Origin: an uncultured Flavobacteriaceae bacterium
GTDB lineage: Bacteria > Bacteroidota > Bacteroidia > Flavobacteriales > Flavobacteriaceae
Length of the DNA stretch: 10,485 bases
Direction of reading: 5' to 3'
Assembly: GCA_913052425.1 (NCBI GenBank)
Contig: CAJXEG010000035.1
Span: 1 to 10,485 of the forward strand
Below, in pieces: positions 1 to 6,512 of the stretch. The translations under genes were made by a program, and so were the position numbers. Positions within the stretch are counted from its first letter, which is position 1; the number at the start of each line of letters is the position of its first letter. Below the pieces are notes generated by a model that was not told the origin of the DNA, made no database searches, and was given only the letters and a program-made list of their open reading frames with translations.

Positions 1-62
1 TTAAATTGTATTACTACTAGTCGTAAAAACAAAATTACAATTTTTGACCAAAGAGGTTGAAT

Positions 63-98
63 TTTGTCTATAAAACAATCCAATTCTTATTAAATTTG
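63..98 (+). promoter_or_regulatory. Possible umuC promoter
   Basis: TAAATTTG at 91-98 matches the Bacteroidota -7 element TAnnTTTG. The nearest upstream TTTG is at 63-66, a 24-base gap, longer than the usual 19 or so, so the match is imperfect. A 7-base inverted repeat, CAATCCA at 76-82 and TGGATTG at 102-108, brackets the -7 box, and another, AAATTGTA at 3-10 and TACAATTT at 36-43, lies further upstream. Either could be an operator for a damage-inducible gene, but I recognise no known LexA box. Start of transcription would be near 105, giving a leader of about 85 bases before the umuC ATG. Confidence 0.3.
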
Positions 99-188
99 TA
101 CTGGATTGGTGATGACAATGGAGTTGTTTTCATACTGAAAACCAAGTCTGTTTTCTCGGTCACCCCCTTACAAAATTCGGTTTTACAG

Positions 189-1448
189 ATGTTTGCTTTA
201 ATTGATTGTAATAATTTTTATGCTTCTTGCGAACGGGTTTTTCAACCCCAGTTCGAGGCCAAAGCAGTCGTTATTCTTTCTAATAACGATGGGTGTGTGA
301 TTGCCAGAAGTAATCAAGCCAAAGCACTTGGGATTCCTATGGGAGCTCCTGCATTTAAATTTCGAAACGAATTCAAAAAATACAACATCAAGGTTTTTTC
401 TTCCAACTACCCCCTCTATGGAGACATGAGTAATCGGGTGATGAAAATCTTGGAAACCTACACCCCCAATGTAGAAATATATAGTATTGACGAGGCTTTC
501 TTAAAGTTTGAAGGTTTTGATCATTTCGATCTGAAAGAAAAAGGGTTGAAAATGCGCAAGCAAGTACGACGTTGGACTGGAATTCCTGTATCGGTAGGCT
601 TAGCTCCTTCCAAAGCTTTAGCCAAAATTGCCAATAAGATTGCCAAAAAATTTGATAAAAGAACACAAGGAGTCTACTGTATCGACAGTGAGGAAAAACG
701 TTTGAAAGCGTTGAAATGGACTCCCGTAGAAGATGTTTGGGGTGTGGGCAGACAACACTCAAAACGGCTCCAAGCCATGCAAATCAAAACCGCGTTGGAT
801 TTTATCAATTTACCCGATGAATGGGTTAAAAAACAAATGAGCATACTGGGACTCCGTTTGAAAAGAGACCTAGAAGGCGTTCCTTCCATTCAACTGGAAG
901 AGGTTGTATCTAGTAAAAAGTCCATTGCTACTACTCGAAGTTTTAAAAATATACTCACTATATTTAGTAGTCTTGAAGAGCGCATCACTACCTACACTCT
1001 CTTGGGTGCGGAAAAGTTACGAAAGCAGAAAAGTTATGCTACAGCCCTTCACATTTTTGTAAGAAGTAATCCTTTTGATCCCAAGGCCGAGCAATATCGC
1101 AACGGCTGTACTATTACACTTCCATATGCTACAGACTCCAATTTTATTTTGAATCGCTATGCACTGATGGGGTTGAGGAATATTTTCAAACCGGGAATAG
1201 AATATAAAAAAGCGGGGGTGATACTTTTGGGGCTGACGCCTTCCTCTTCGAGGCAAATTAATTTGTTCGAACAGGATACGGCAAAACATACCGCATTGAT
1301 GGAAACCTTGGATAAAATTCATCGGCGATATGGCCCGCACCGGATGAAACTGGCCAGTCAGGATTTAAAACAAACATGGAAAATGAAGCGGGAGCATCTT
1401 TCCAATCGGTTTACAACAGAAATGAATGAAATCATCAGGGTAAAATGA
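189..1448 (+). CDS. umuC: Y-family DNA polymerase V catalytic subunit UmuC
   Basis: Error-prone translesion DNA polymerase subunit, expected to act with processed UmuD at stalled replication forks. The ATG at 189 gives 419 residues, the usual UmuC size, and puts the family N-terminus at residue 1: MFALIDCNNFYASCERVF, with metal-binding Asp6. The catalytic pair is in SIDEAF (Asp101, Glu102), the same numbering as in E. coli UmuC. SNNDGCVIARS (31-41) is the conserved finger segment. A helix-hairpin-helix-like stretch (VEDVWGVG) and the little-finger domain follow. QINLF at 356-360 corresponds to the beta-clamp binding motif of UmuC. A longer reading from TTG at 57 would add 44 residues unlike the family, so I rejected it. 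The stop overlaps the umuD start (ATGA at 1445-1448), implying translational coupling. Identification is by motif recall, and all key residues are present. Confidence 0.95.
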   Translation: MFALIDCNNFYASCERVFQPQFEAKAVVILSNNDGCVIARSNQAKALGIPMGAPAFKFRNEFKKYNIKVFSSNYPLYGDMSNRVMKILETYTPNVEIYSIDEAFLKFEGFDHFDLKEKGLKMRKQVRRWTGIPVSVGLAPSKALAKIANKIAKKFDKRTQGVYCIDSEEKRLKALKWTPVEDVWGVGRQHSKRLQAMQIKTALDFINLPDEWVKKQMSILGLRLKRDLEGVPSIQLEEVVSSKKSIATTRSFKNILTIFSSLEERITTYTLLGAEKLRKQKSYATALHIFVRSNPFDPKAEQYRNGCTITLPYATDSNFILNRYALMGLRNIFKPGIEYKKAGVILLGLTPSSSRQINLFEQDTAKHTALMETLDKIHRRYGPHRMKLASQDLKQTWKMKREHLSNRFTTEMNEIIRVK

Positions 1449-1882
1449 GTGATACAGGTGATAAAATCGTCTTTTTTCAACCGGATCAGGAACTGGGAAA
1501 AATGTCTTATCTGGCTCAAGAGGGTATTTCAGCCGGTTTCCCTTCCCCTGCAGATGACTTTAAGGAGTTGCGAATCAGTATTGACCGGGAGGTGGTCAAA
1601 AATGAGGAGGCTACTTTCTATGCTCGGGTATCGGGCGAATCAATGCAAGGTGCAGGACTGGACGATGGGGATTTATTGGTGATCGATCGAAGCCTAGAGC
1701 CACAAGATAATAAAATTGCTGTGTGCTTTGTGGATGGAGAGTTCACAGTAAAACGCCTAAAAGTAGAGAAAGACTGTGTTTATCTGATGTCAGAAAATTC
1801 CAAATATCAACCTATTAAAGTCACAGAGGACAACGAATTGATTATTTGGGGGGTCGTGACTTATGTGGTCAAAAAAGTTTAG
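1445..1882 (+). CDS. umuD: Polymerase V accessory subunit UmuD, self-cleaving S24 peptidase family
   Basis: LexA-like protein that RecA filaments stimulate to cut itself, producing UmuD' for polymerase V. It has 145 residues, close to E. coli UmuD (139). The cleavage site is Ala30-Gly31 within SAGFPSPADD. The catalytic Ser66 lies in VSGESMQGAGLDDGD and the catalytic Lys103 in FTVKRL. The 37-residue Ser-to-Lys spacing equals that of the E. coli protein (60 and 97). There is no DNA-binding N-terminal domain, so it is UmuD rather than LexA. It is translated from an ATG overlapping the umuC stop, so it is the second gene of the operon, the reverse of the E. coli umuD-umuC order. Its stop lies one base from the stop of the convergent thiolase gene. 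Confidence 0.93.
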   Translation: MSDTGDKIVFFQPDQELGKMSYLAQEGISAGFPSPADDFKELRISIDREVVKNEEATFYARVSGESMQGAGLDDGDLLVIDRSLEPQDNKIAVCFVDGEFTVKRLKVEKDCVYLMSENSKYQPIKVTEDNELIIWGVVTYVVKKV

Positions 1883-1892
1883 ACTATAGTCT
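1881..1892. repeat. 12-base palindrome spanning two convergent stop codons
   Basis: AGACTATAGTCT is a perfect palindrome that includes the last two bases of the umuD stop and all of the thiolase stop on the opposite strand. The two genes therefore end one base apart with no room for separate terminators. A-runs lie on both sides (1871-1876 and 1896-1900), but the stem is short and AT-rich, so a bidirectional terminator is only a possibility. Confidence 0.4.
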
Positions 1893-3053
1893 TTCAAAAA
1901 TCCCGGCTATGCCCTGCCCTCCACCAACACAGGCGGTGACCATTCCGTATTTTTGTTTGCGGCGTTGCATCTCGTTCAACAATTGAATGGTGAGTTTAGC
2001 TCCTGTACAACCCAGGGGATGGCCCATGGCCACAGCTCCTCCGTTGACGTTGACCGTATCGGGATCCAGACCGGCTACTTGGATGACAGCCAGGGCTTGA
2101 GCGGCAAATGCTTCGTTGAGTTCTGTTTGCTCAATATCGGACAATTGGAGTCCCGCTTGATGCAGTGCTTTGGGAATGGCTTCGCATGGGCCGATTCCCA
2201 TATAGAGGGGATCAACCCCCCCAACAGAACAGGCGGCCATCCGGGCTTGGGGTTCTAAGCCCAATGCTTTGACTTTTTCTTCACTCATGACCAAGGTAAA
2301 GGCAGCTCCATCGGAAGTTTGTGAGGCATTTCCGGCCGTGATGATCCCACCCTGTTTAAAAACAGCCCTTAATTTGGACAAGCCTTCGACGGTGGTATCC
2401 CTCCTAACCCCTTCATCAACAGCAACGGTATGGGAACTGCTTACTTTTTTCCCGTCTTTGACATACACATCTTCCACGGTAATGGGTACGATTTCTTCTT
2501 CAAAATAACCCTGATCAATAGCGTGGGCAGCTTTTTGGTGAGATTTAAAGGAAAAAGTGTCGGCCGCTTCACGGCTGATATTGAATTTTTCGGCTACTGC
2601 CTCGGCGGTGGCCCCCATACTGACGTGGTAATTGATGTTTTCCATATTGGCTTTATAACTGGGCGCCAACTTATATCCGGTCATGGGAATCAAACTCATG
2701 CTCTCCGTTCCACCGGCGATATAAACATGCCCCATGCCTGCTTTGATTTTGGCTACTGCCATAGTAATGGCTTCCAAACCGGATGCACAATAACGATTGA
2801 TGGTAATTCCCGGCACCTCGATACCCAATGCCCTGGCAGAAATGAGTCGACCCACCTGAAGACCTTGCTCCCCCTCGGGGTTGGCACAACCAACAATGAC
2901 ATCATCGACAGTGGTGGGGTCTAAAGCCGGAACTTGACCGACCAAATGTTTTAAAACATCCACGGCCATATCGTCGGAACGATAGTTTTTAAACCCTCCT
3001 TTTTTGGCTTTTGCTACTGCAGTTCTGTATCCTTTTACTATGTATGCTTCCAT
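1884..3053 (-). CDS. fadA: Acetyl-CoA C-acyltransferase (3-ketoacyl-CoA thiolase)
   Basis: Catalyses the last step of beta-oxidation, thiolytic cleavage of 3-ketoacyl-CoA to acetyl-CoA and a shortened acyl-CoA. At 389 residues it is full length for the thiolase family. The nucleophile Cys89 is in NRYCASGLEAI, NEAF is at 313-316, His345 is in GGAVAMGHPLGCTGAK, and the second catalytic Cys375 is in VTACVGGGQG. It starts 5 bases after the stop of the fadN-type gene, so the two form an operon with the order seen in Bacillus subtilis fadN-fadA. No acyl-CoA dehydrogenase gene follows, because the next gene (umuD) converges on it. An acetoacetyl-CoA thiolase role cannot be excluded from sequence alone, but the partner gene argues for fatty-acid degradation. 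Confidence 0.94.
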   Translation of the reverse strand: MEAYIVKGYRTAVAKAKKGGFKNYRSDDMAVDVLKHLVGQVPALDPTTVDDVIVGCANPEGEQGLQVGRLISARALGIEVPGITINRYCASGLEAITMAVAKIKAGMGHVYIAGGTESMSLIPMTGYKLAPSYKANMENINYHVSMGATAEAVAEKFNISREAADTFSFKSHQKAAHAIDQGYFEEEIVPITVEDVYVKDGKKVSSSHTVAVDEGVRRDTTVEGLSKLRAVFKQGGIITAGNASQTSDGAAFTLVMSEEKVKALGLEPQARMAACSVGGVDPLYMGIGPCEAIPKALHQAGLQLSDIEQTELNEAFAAQALAVIQVAGLDPDTVNVNGGAVAMGHPLGCTGAKLTIQLLNEMQRRKQKYGMVTACVGGGQGIAGIFERL

Positions 3054-3058
3054 ATGTC

Positions 3059-5449
3059 TTAATTTCTTAGGGGCTTGTTGTTCATTAATAAGTACTGTAT
3101 TCTGTCCAAGGTTTTTTGATTCCCCAATAAACTCATAAAGGCTTCGCGTTCGATGTCGAGCAAATATTGTTCACTCACTTGTTGTGGACTGGTCAAATCC
3201 CCACCACACATCACATAAGCGAGCTTGCGGGCGATCACTTCATCGTACTCCGACATGAATTTACCCAAACGGTATTCGTTGATGGCCGAGTGGAGCACCC
3301 CCAATCCGGATCTTCCCAGCACTTCAATGTCTTCTCTTGGGGAAGGGGGGATATAGTCTTTGGCGAGTTCCAATACTTTCTCTTTAGCCAAACCAATATT
3401 TCTTTGAACGTTGTAGGAAATGGCGTCACGGTTTTCCAAAAGATAATGCAAATCAAAGGCTTCTGAAGCAGAAGTGGAAACGGCTGCCGTGGCAATGGAT
3501 TTAAAGTGGTCGATCAACATGGGCATTTTGACATCCCCTTCGTAAAAACCATCGGAGACCCTGAGGGCAAATTCTTTGCTTCCTCCACCTCCCGGGATAA
3601 GACCTACGCCGACTTCGACTAGCCCAATATAGGATTCGGCTGCACATACAGCAGCATCACAGTGCATGGTGATTTCGCAACCTCCCCCAAAAACATAGCC
3701 CTGAGTGGCCACCACTACGGGGATTTTCGAGGTTCTTATTCGCATGTTGACCGATTGGAAATCGGCCACCATTTGGTCCAGTGTGTCAAATTGTTTTTGC
3801 ATGGCGAGCATCCCGATGTTCATCAGGTTGGCTCCCACACTAAATTGTTTGGCATTGTTGCCAATCACTAAACCATTCCAGCCTTCGTTTTCTGCCTTGT
3901 CAACGGCTTCGGCTATGGCTTTTCCAATCCCTTCGCCTATGGCGTTGCTTTTGCTCTGAAATTCCAAACACATTACCCCTTCTCCTATATCGTGAACCGC
4001 ACACTCACTATTTTTAATTACAGGAGTATTTTGACGGAAGCTTTCCAATATGATAAAGGCATCCGATCCGGGTACTGTTTTGTATCCCTGACTGTCCAGG
4101 TCAAAGTATTTTTTTTGTCCTTTTTCGTATTTGTAAAAATGCTCGGCTCCGGCATTTTGCATTTGCTTGACCCAATGGGGGATCTTTTCACCGGCCGCTT
4201 CGATCAAGTCAATTCCATTCTGAAAACCAATCAAATCCCAGTATTCAAAGGGACCAAAATCCCAAACATATCCTGCCCTCATGGCATCATCCACAGGATA
4301 GTATTGATCCGATATTTCGGGAACACGTTGGGCCGCATAAGCGAAAATCGCTGTGAAATAATCCTTAAGGAAAAGACTTTCTTTGCCTTCTTTACCCATC
4401 AAAAATGGCATTCGTTTCTGCATTTTTTCGATGGCTTTGGCTTCTTTGAGAATGGGGTTTTTGGGACGGACACTGGGTTTGTATTCCAGTGTTTTGAGAT
4501 CCAAAGCGTTGACGATGGTTCTACCATTCTGATCTTTTTGATCGGTTTTCTGATAAAAACCTTTGCCTGTTTTGTTGCCCAAAAAGTTGTTTTCCAAGAG
4601 GAAGGTCATGAATTTAGTCTCAGTGGCTTTGCCCACCGATTTGAAAAAGGAGTCTTTTTTGACATTGTTGACCACAAATTGGGTGACTTTTTCGCCCGTA
4701 TCCAACCCTACCAAGTCCTGCAATCTGTAGGTTCCTGTATTGGGTCTTCCAATAAGTGCGCCTGTCAGGGCATCGACCTCCTCAATGGTGAGAACGTATT
4801 TTTGTGTCAAATCAAAAACTTTTAATCCAGACATGACACCAATTCTATTGGCAATAAAAGCGGGGGTGTCTTTGCACAATACGGTTTGTTTTCCCAAATT
4901 GATTTCACCAAAATGCATAAAGAAATCAACCAATTCGGGTTGGGTTTCCGCAATGGGAATGATTTCAAGTAACCTTAAATATCTGGGCGGATTGAAAAAG
5001 TGAGTACCGCAAAAATGTTTTTTAAATTCCTCCGACCGTCCCTGGGACAATTGAGAAATGGGAATACTGGAGGTGTTGGAACTGACAACACTGCCGTGTT
5101 TTCGGTGATTTTCAACTTTTTCGAAAATCTGTTGTTTGATGTCCAGCCTTTCTACGACCACTTCAATGATCCAATCGGCATCTTTTATTTTTTCAAAATC
5201 ATCTTCAAAGTTCCCTACGGTTATTCTACTGGCATATTGTTTTTTGTAAAGCGGGGCGGGCTTTGATTTGATGGCTTTATTCAGCGCGTTTTGGACCACA
5301 CTGTTTCTGTTTGTTTTGTTGTCTGATGTTCCTTGGGGCAAAATGTCCAGAATCAATACTTCGAGTCCTACATTCGCCAACTGGCATGCTATTCCAGAAC
5401 CCATGACACCGGAACCTAAAACGGCAACTTTCTTTATTCTGTATTGCAT
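3059..5449 (-). CDS. fadN: Bifunctional 3-hydroxyacyl-CoA dehydrogenase / enoyl-CoA hydratase, FadN type
   Basis: Carries out the hydration and NAD-dependent oxidation steps of beta-oxidation. The 796 residues match the FadN (YusL) length and domain order, dehydrogenase first and crotonase last, the reverse of E. coli FadB. The NAD-binding Rossmann motif is GSGVMGSG (12-19), with SNTSS at 124-128. The catalytic His150 is in GTHFFNPP, with Glu162 as its likely dyad partner and Asn201 in TPAFIANRIG. A second dehydrogenase C-terminal segment occupies roughly 360-440. The crotonase part has both catalytic glutamates, Glu592 (GGGCE) and Glu612 (GLVEVGVG), 20 residues apart as in rat enoyl-CoA hydratase, so the hydratase should be active. 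It is the first gene of the operon with fadA. Its start is close to the predicted transcription start, and an 18-base palindrome covers the promoter. Confidence 0.94.
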   Translation of the reverse strand: MQYRIKKVAVLGSGVMGSGIACQLANVGLEVLILDILPQGTSDNKTNRNSVVQNALNKAIKSKPAPLYKKQYASRITVGNFEDDFEKIKDADWIIEVVVERLDIKQQIFEKVENHRKHGSVVSSNTSSIPISQLSQGRSEEFKKHFCGTHFFNPPRYLRLLEIIPIAETQPELVDFFMHFGEINLGKQTVLCKDTPAFIANRIGVMSGLKVFDLTQKYVLTIEEVDALTGALIGRPNTGTYRLQDLVGLDTGEKVTQFVVNNVKKDSFFKSVGKATETKFMTFLLENNFLGNKTGKGFYQKTDQKDQNGRTIVNALDLKTLEYKPSVRPKNPILKEAKAIEKMQKRMPFLMGKEGKESLFLKDYFTAIFAYAAQRVPEISDQYYPVDDAMRAGYVWDFGPFEYWDLIGFQNGIDLIEAAGEKIPHWVKQMQNAGAEHFYKYEKGQKKYFDLDSQGYKTVPGSDAFIILESFRQNTPVIKNSECAVHDIGEGVMCLEFQSKSNAIGEGIGKAIAEAVDKAENEGWNGLVIGNNAKQFSVGANLMNIGMLAMQKQFDTLDQMVADFQSVNMRIRTSKIPVVVATQGYVFGGGCEITMHCDAAVCAAESYIGLVEVGVGLIPGGGGSKEFALRVSDGFYEGDVKMPMLIDHFKSIATAAVSTSASEAFDLHYLLENRDAISYNVQRNIGLAKEKVLELAKDYIPPSPREDIEVLGRSGLGVLHSAINEYRLGKFMSEYDEVIARKLAYVMCGGDLTSPQQVSEQYLLDIEREAFMSLLGNQKTLDRIQYLLMNNKPLRN

Positions 5450-5463
5450 TGTTTGGTTTTTAG

Positions 5464-5471
5464 CAAATCTA
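5464..5471 (-). promoter_or_regulatory. -7 element of the fadN-fadA promoter
   Basis: Read on the minus strand this is TAGATTTG, an exact match to the Bacteroidota -7 consensus TAnnTTTG. Transcription would begin near 5457, leaving a leader of under 10 bases before the fadN ATG. There is no TTTG at the -33 position; that region is filled by the palindrome at 5481-5498. Confidence 0.6.
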
Positions 5472-5480
5472 TTAAAAAAA

Positions 5481-5498
5481 TATTATGCATGCATAATA
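5481..5498. promoter_or_regulatory. Palindromic operator candidate upstream of fadN
   Basis: TATTATGCATGCATAATA is a perfect 18-base palindrome. Its 14-base core, TTATGCATGCATAA (5483-5496), recurs at 6385-6398 in front of etfB. It lies 11 bases upstream of the -7 element and covers the -33 region, so a bound protein should exclude RNA polymerase. The A-run between core and -7 box is also shared with the etfB site. Size and symmetry fit a homodimeric MarR- or TetR-type regulator; the family is inference. Confidence 0.7.
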
Positions 5499-5673
5499 AT
5501 GATTAAAAAATAGTTTTTGATTTCATCCTTTAAATTTTGTTTTTGTCCAAAGGCTTTTTTTTCTTAGCCTTCAGAGGAATGTTTGTTCAAAAATTTAATT
5601 TTTTTAAAGAAACTAAAAATGTAATGTCAATTAAAAACTATTATTACAATGATTATAGGTGGTTATTAAAAAA

Positions 5674-5703
5674 TTGGGAGGGATGAATTTTTTTATACAT
5701 TTG
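5674..5703 (+). promoter_or_regulatory. Promoter of the SCP-2 domain gene
   Basis: TTG at 5674-5676, then exactly 19 bases, then TACATTTG at 5696-5703: a textbook Bacteroidota promoter (TTTG N19 TAnnTTTG, here ATTG in the -33 box). Transcription would begin near 5710, which excludes the in-frame upstream starts at 5659 and 5683 and selects the ATG at 5722. Confidence 0.65.
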
Positions 5704-5721
5704 TTTAAAACAATTATTCCT

Positions 5722-6018
5722 ATGAGTCATCAAAAAGTATTTGAACAGTTTAAAGAGAAAGCTGAAAATGCCAGTCCTTTGGGAGGCACACTAAAATTTA
5801 TGGTCGATGAGAACGCAGTTTTTATTGATGGTAAAGGCGAGCAAAATACTGTATCTATGGATGACTTGGAAGCAGATTGTACCATAAAAGTTTCCACAGA
5901 GGTTTTGGAGAAACTCAGGGATGGGGAACTCAACCCCATGATGGCAGTTATGGGAGGGCAAGTCAAAATTGACGGAGATATGGGCTTGGCGATGAAAGTC
6001 CAATCTTTGATGGGGTAA
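5722..6018 (+). CDS. Stand-alone SCP-2 sterol-transfer domain protein
   Basis: A 98-residue protein consisting of little more than one SCP-2 (sterol carrier protein 2) domain, a fold that binds fatty acyl-CoA, sterol or other lipid in a hydrophobic tunnel. Family-like features are the start KVFEQFKEKAENAS, the beta-strand pair LKFMVDENAVFIDGKG, the acidic strand DCTIKVSTEVLEKLRDGELNP, and the C-terminal MGGQVKIDGDMGLAMKVQSL, where the GQVKIDGDM segment is the most diagnostic. There is no signal peptide, so it should be cytoplasmic. The start was chosen at 5722 because the promoter overlaps the earlier in-frame codons. Its place between fadN-fadA and etfBA suggests a role in handling acyl-CoA or lipid substrates, but it has its own promoter without the shared palindrome. 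The exact ligand is unknown. Confidence 0.82.
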   Translation: MSHQKVFEQFKEKAENASPLGGTLKFMVDENAVFIDGKGEQNTVSMDDLEADCTIKVSTEVLEKLRDGELNPMMAVMGGQVKIDGDMGLAMKVQSLMG

Positions 6019-6087
6019 TTCCCCCAAGTTTTCACCCCCTTTTTACGATGAATTTGATTGCCATTTTTTTGTATATTTAATTCCACT

Positions 6088-6339
6088 ATGGGTTTAGAAA
6101 TCAACAAAGATGATCTGGTAATCCGAGAAGCTGACAAATCAAAGCTTCTATACGCCATCTCAATTGCAGACAGTATCATAAAGTCAAAAGACTCCCATAA
6201 AATATGTGGCGACTTGGATCGTATTTGGAGAATTTGTGGCTACACCTCAAAAGAAAAATTTGATAAGTTGTTCAAGCAATATAAGGGGATGACCCTGAGT
6301 GAATATTGCAAAAAATTAAACCCCAACTGCGGTTGTTGA
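6088..6339 (+). CDS. Small AraC-type helix-turn-helix-like protein, 83 residues
   Basis: The segment WRICGYTSKEKFDKLFKQYK (about 48-67) followed by GMTLSEYCKKL (67-77) resembles the second helix-turn-helix of AraC/XylS regulators, whose typical form is GFSxxSxFxRxFKKxxGMTPSEYRKK. A full AraC DNA-binding domain has two such motifs in about 100 residues. Here the N-terminal part (AISIADSIIKSKDSHKI) looks at most like the linker helix, so one motif seems to be missing. There is no effector domain. The protein ends in NPNCGC and has five cysteines (40, 50, 74, 81, 83), which could bind metal or form disulfides. The ATG at 6088 was preferred to an in-frame TTG at 6058. A TATATTTA at 6072-6079 is a near match to a -7 box but too close to the start to be convincing, and read-through from the SCP-2 gene is also possible. 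Function unknown. Confidence 0.6.
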   Translation: MGLEINKDDLVIREADKSKLLYAISIADSIIKSKDSHKICGDLDRIWRICGYTSKEKFDKLFKQYKGMTLSEYCKKLNPNCGC

Positions 6340-6367
6340 CCTTACACCTGCCATCAAGATTAAAATA

Positions 6368-6415
6368 AAAGTTATTAAAAAATGTTATGCATGCATAACA
6401 TTTTTTAATAACTTT
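6368..6415. promoter_or_regulatory. 48-base perfect palindrome, operator candidate of etfBA
   Basis: Every base from 6368 to 6391 pairs with its mirror from 6415 to 6392, with no spacer. The centre holds TTATGCATGCATAA (6385-6398), the core also found upstream of fadN. The arms carry an A-run (6377-6382) and a T-run (6401-6406). The right arm runs into the -7 element at 6409-6416. The core lies 10 bases upstream of that element and covers the -33 region. As RNA it could form a long AT-rich hairpin after the small gene ending at 6339, so a terminator role is possible as well. Confidence 0.75.
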
Positions 6416-6416
6416 G
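6409..6416 (+). promoter_or_regulatory. -7 element of the etfBA promoter
   Basis: TAACTTTG is an exact TAnnTTTG match. Seven of its eight bases are the end of the 48-base palindrome. Transcription would begin near 6423, giving a leader of about 90 bases before etfB. As at fadN, no TTTG stands at -33, where the palindrome core lies instead. Confidence 0.6.
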
Positions 6417-6512
6417 TATTTGTAGGTTATTGATCATTTTAATCAATTTATAGTTTTAGTTTTTATTATTTTGTCATGCAATCATATGAATGATTGACTT
6501 AAAAATCCTTTT

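Noticed and set aside
57..188. N-terminal extension of UmuC from a TTG codon
   Set aside because: The 44 extra residues do not resemble UmuC, and the ATG at 189 gives the exact family N-terminus and numbering of catalytic residues. The candidate -7 box also lies inside this stretch.
2430..2924. 164-codon open frame antisense to the thiolase gene
   Set aside because: Same reason: the minus-strand thiolase is full length with intact active-site residues and the antisense product looks like nothing known.
3992..4825. 277-codon open frame on the plus strand inside fadN
   Set aside because: It is antisense to a well-supported gene with all catalytic motifs, has no recognisable protein features and is best explained by codon bias of the opposite strand.
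5550..5571. Inverted repeat AAGGCT and AGCCTT with a T-rich loop
   Set aside because: Six pairs around a simple T-run in AT-rich intergenic DNA can arise by chance, and no gene end or promoter is placed to use it.
6012..6024. GGGG TAATT CCCC hairpin over the SCP-2 stop codon as a terminator
   Set aside because: Only four GC pairs, and the T-run comes several bases later and is interrupted, so termination here is not well supported.
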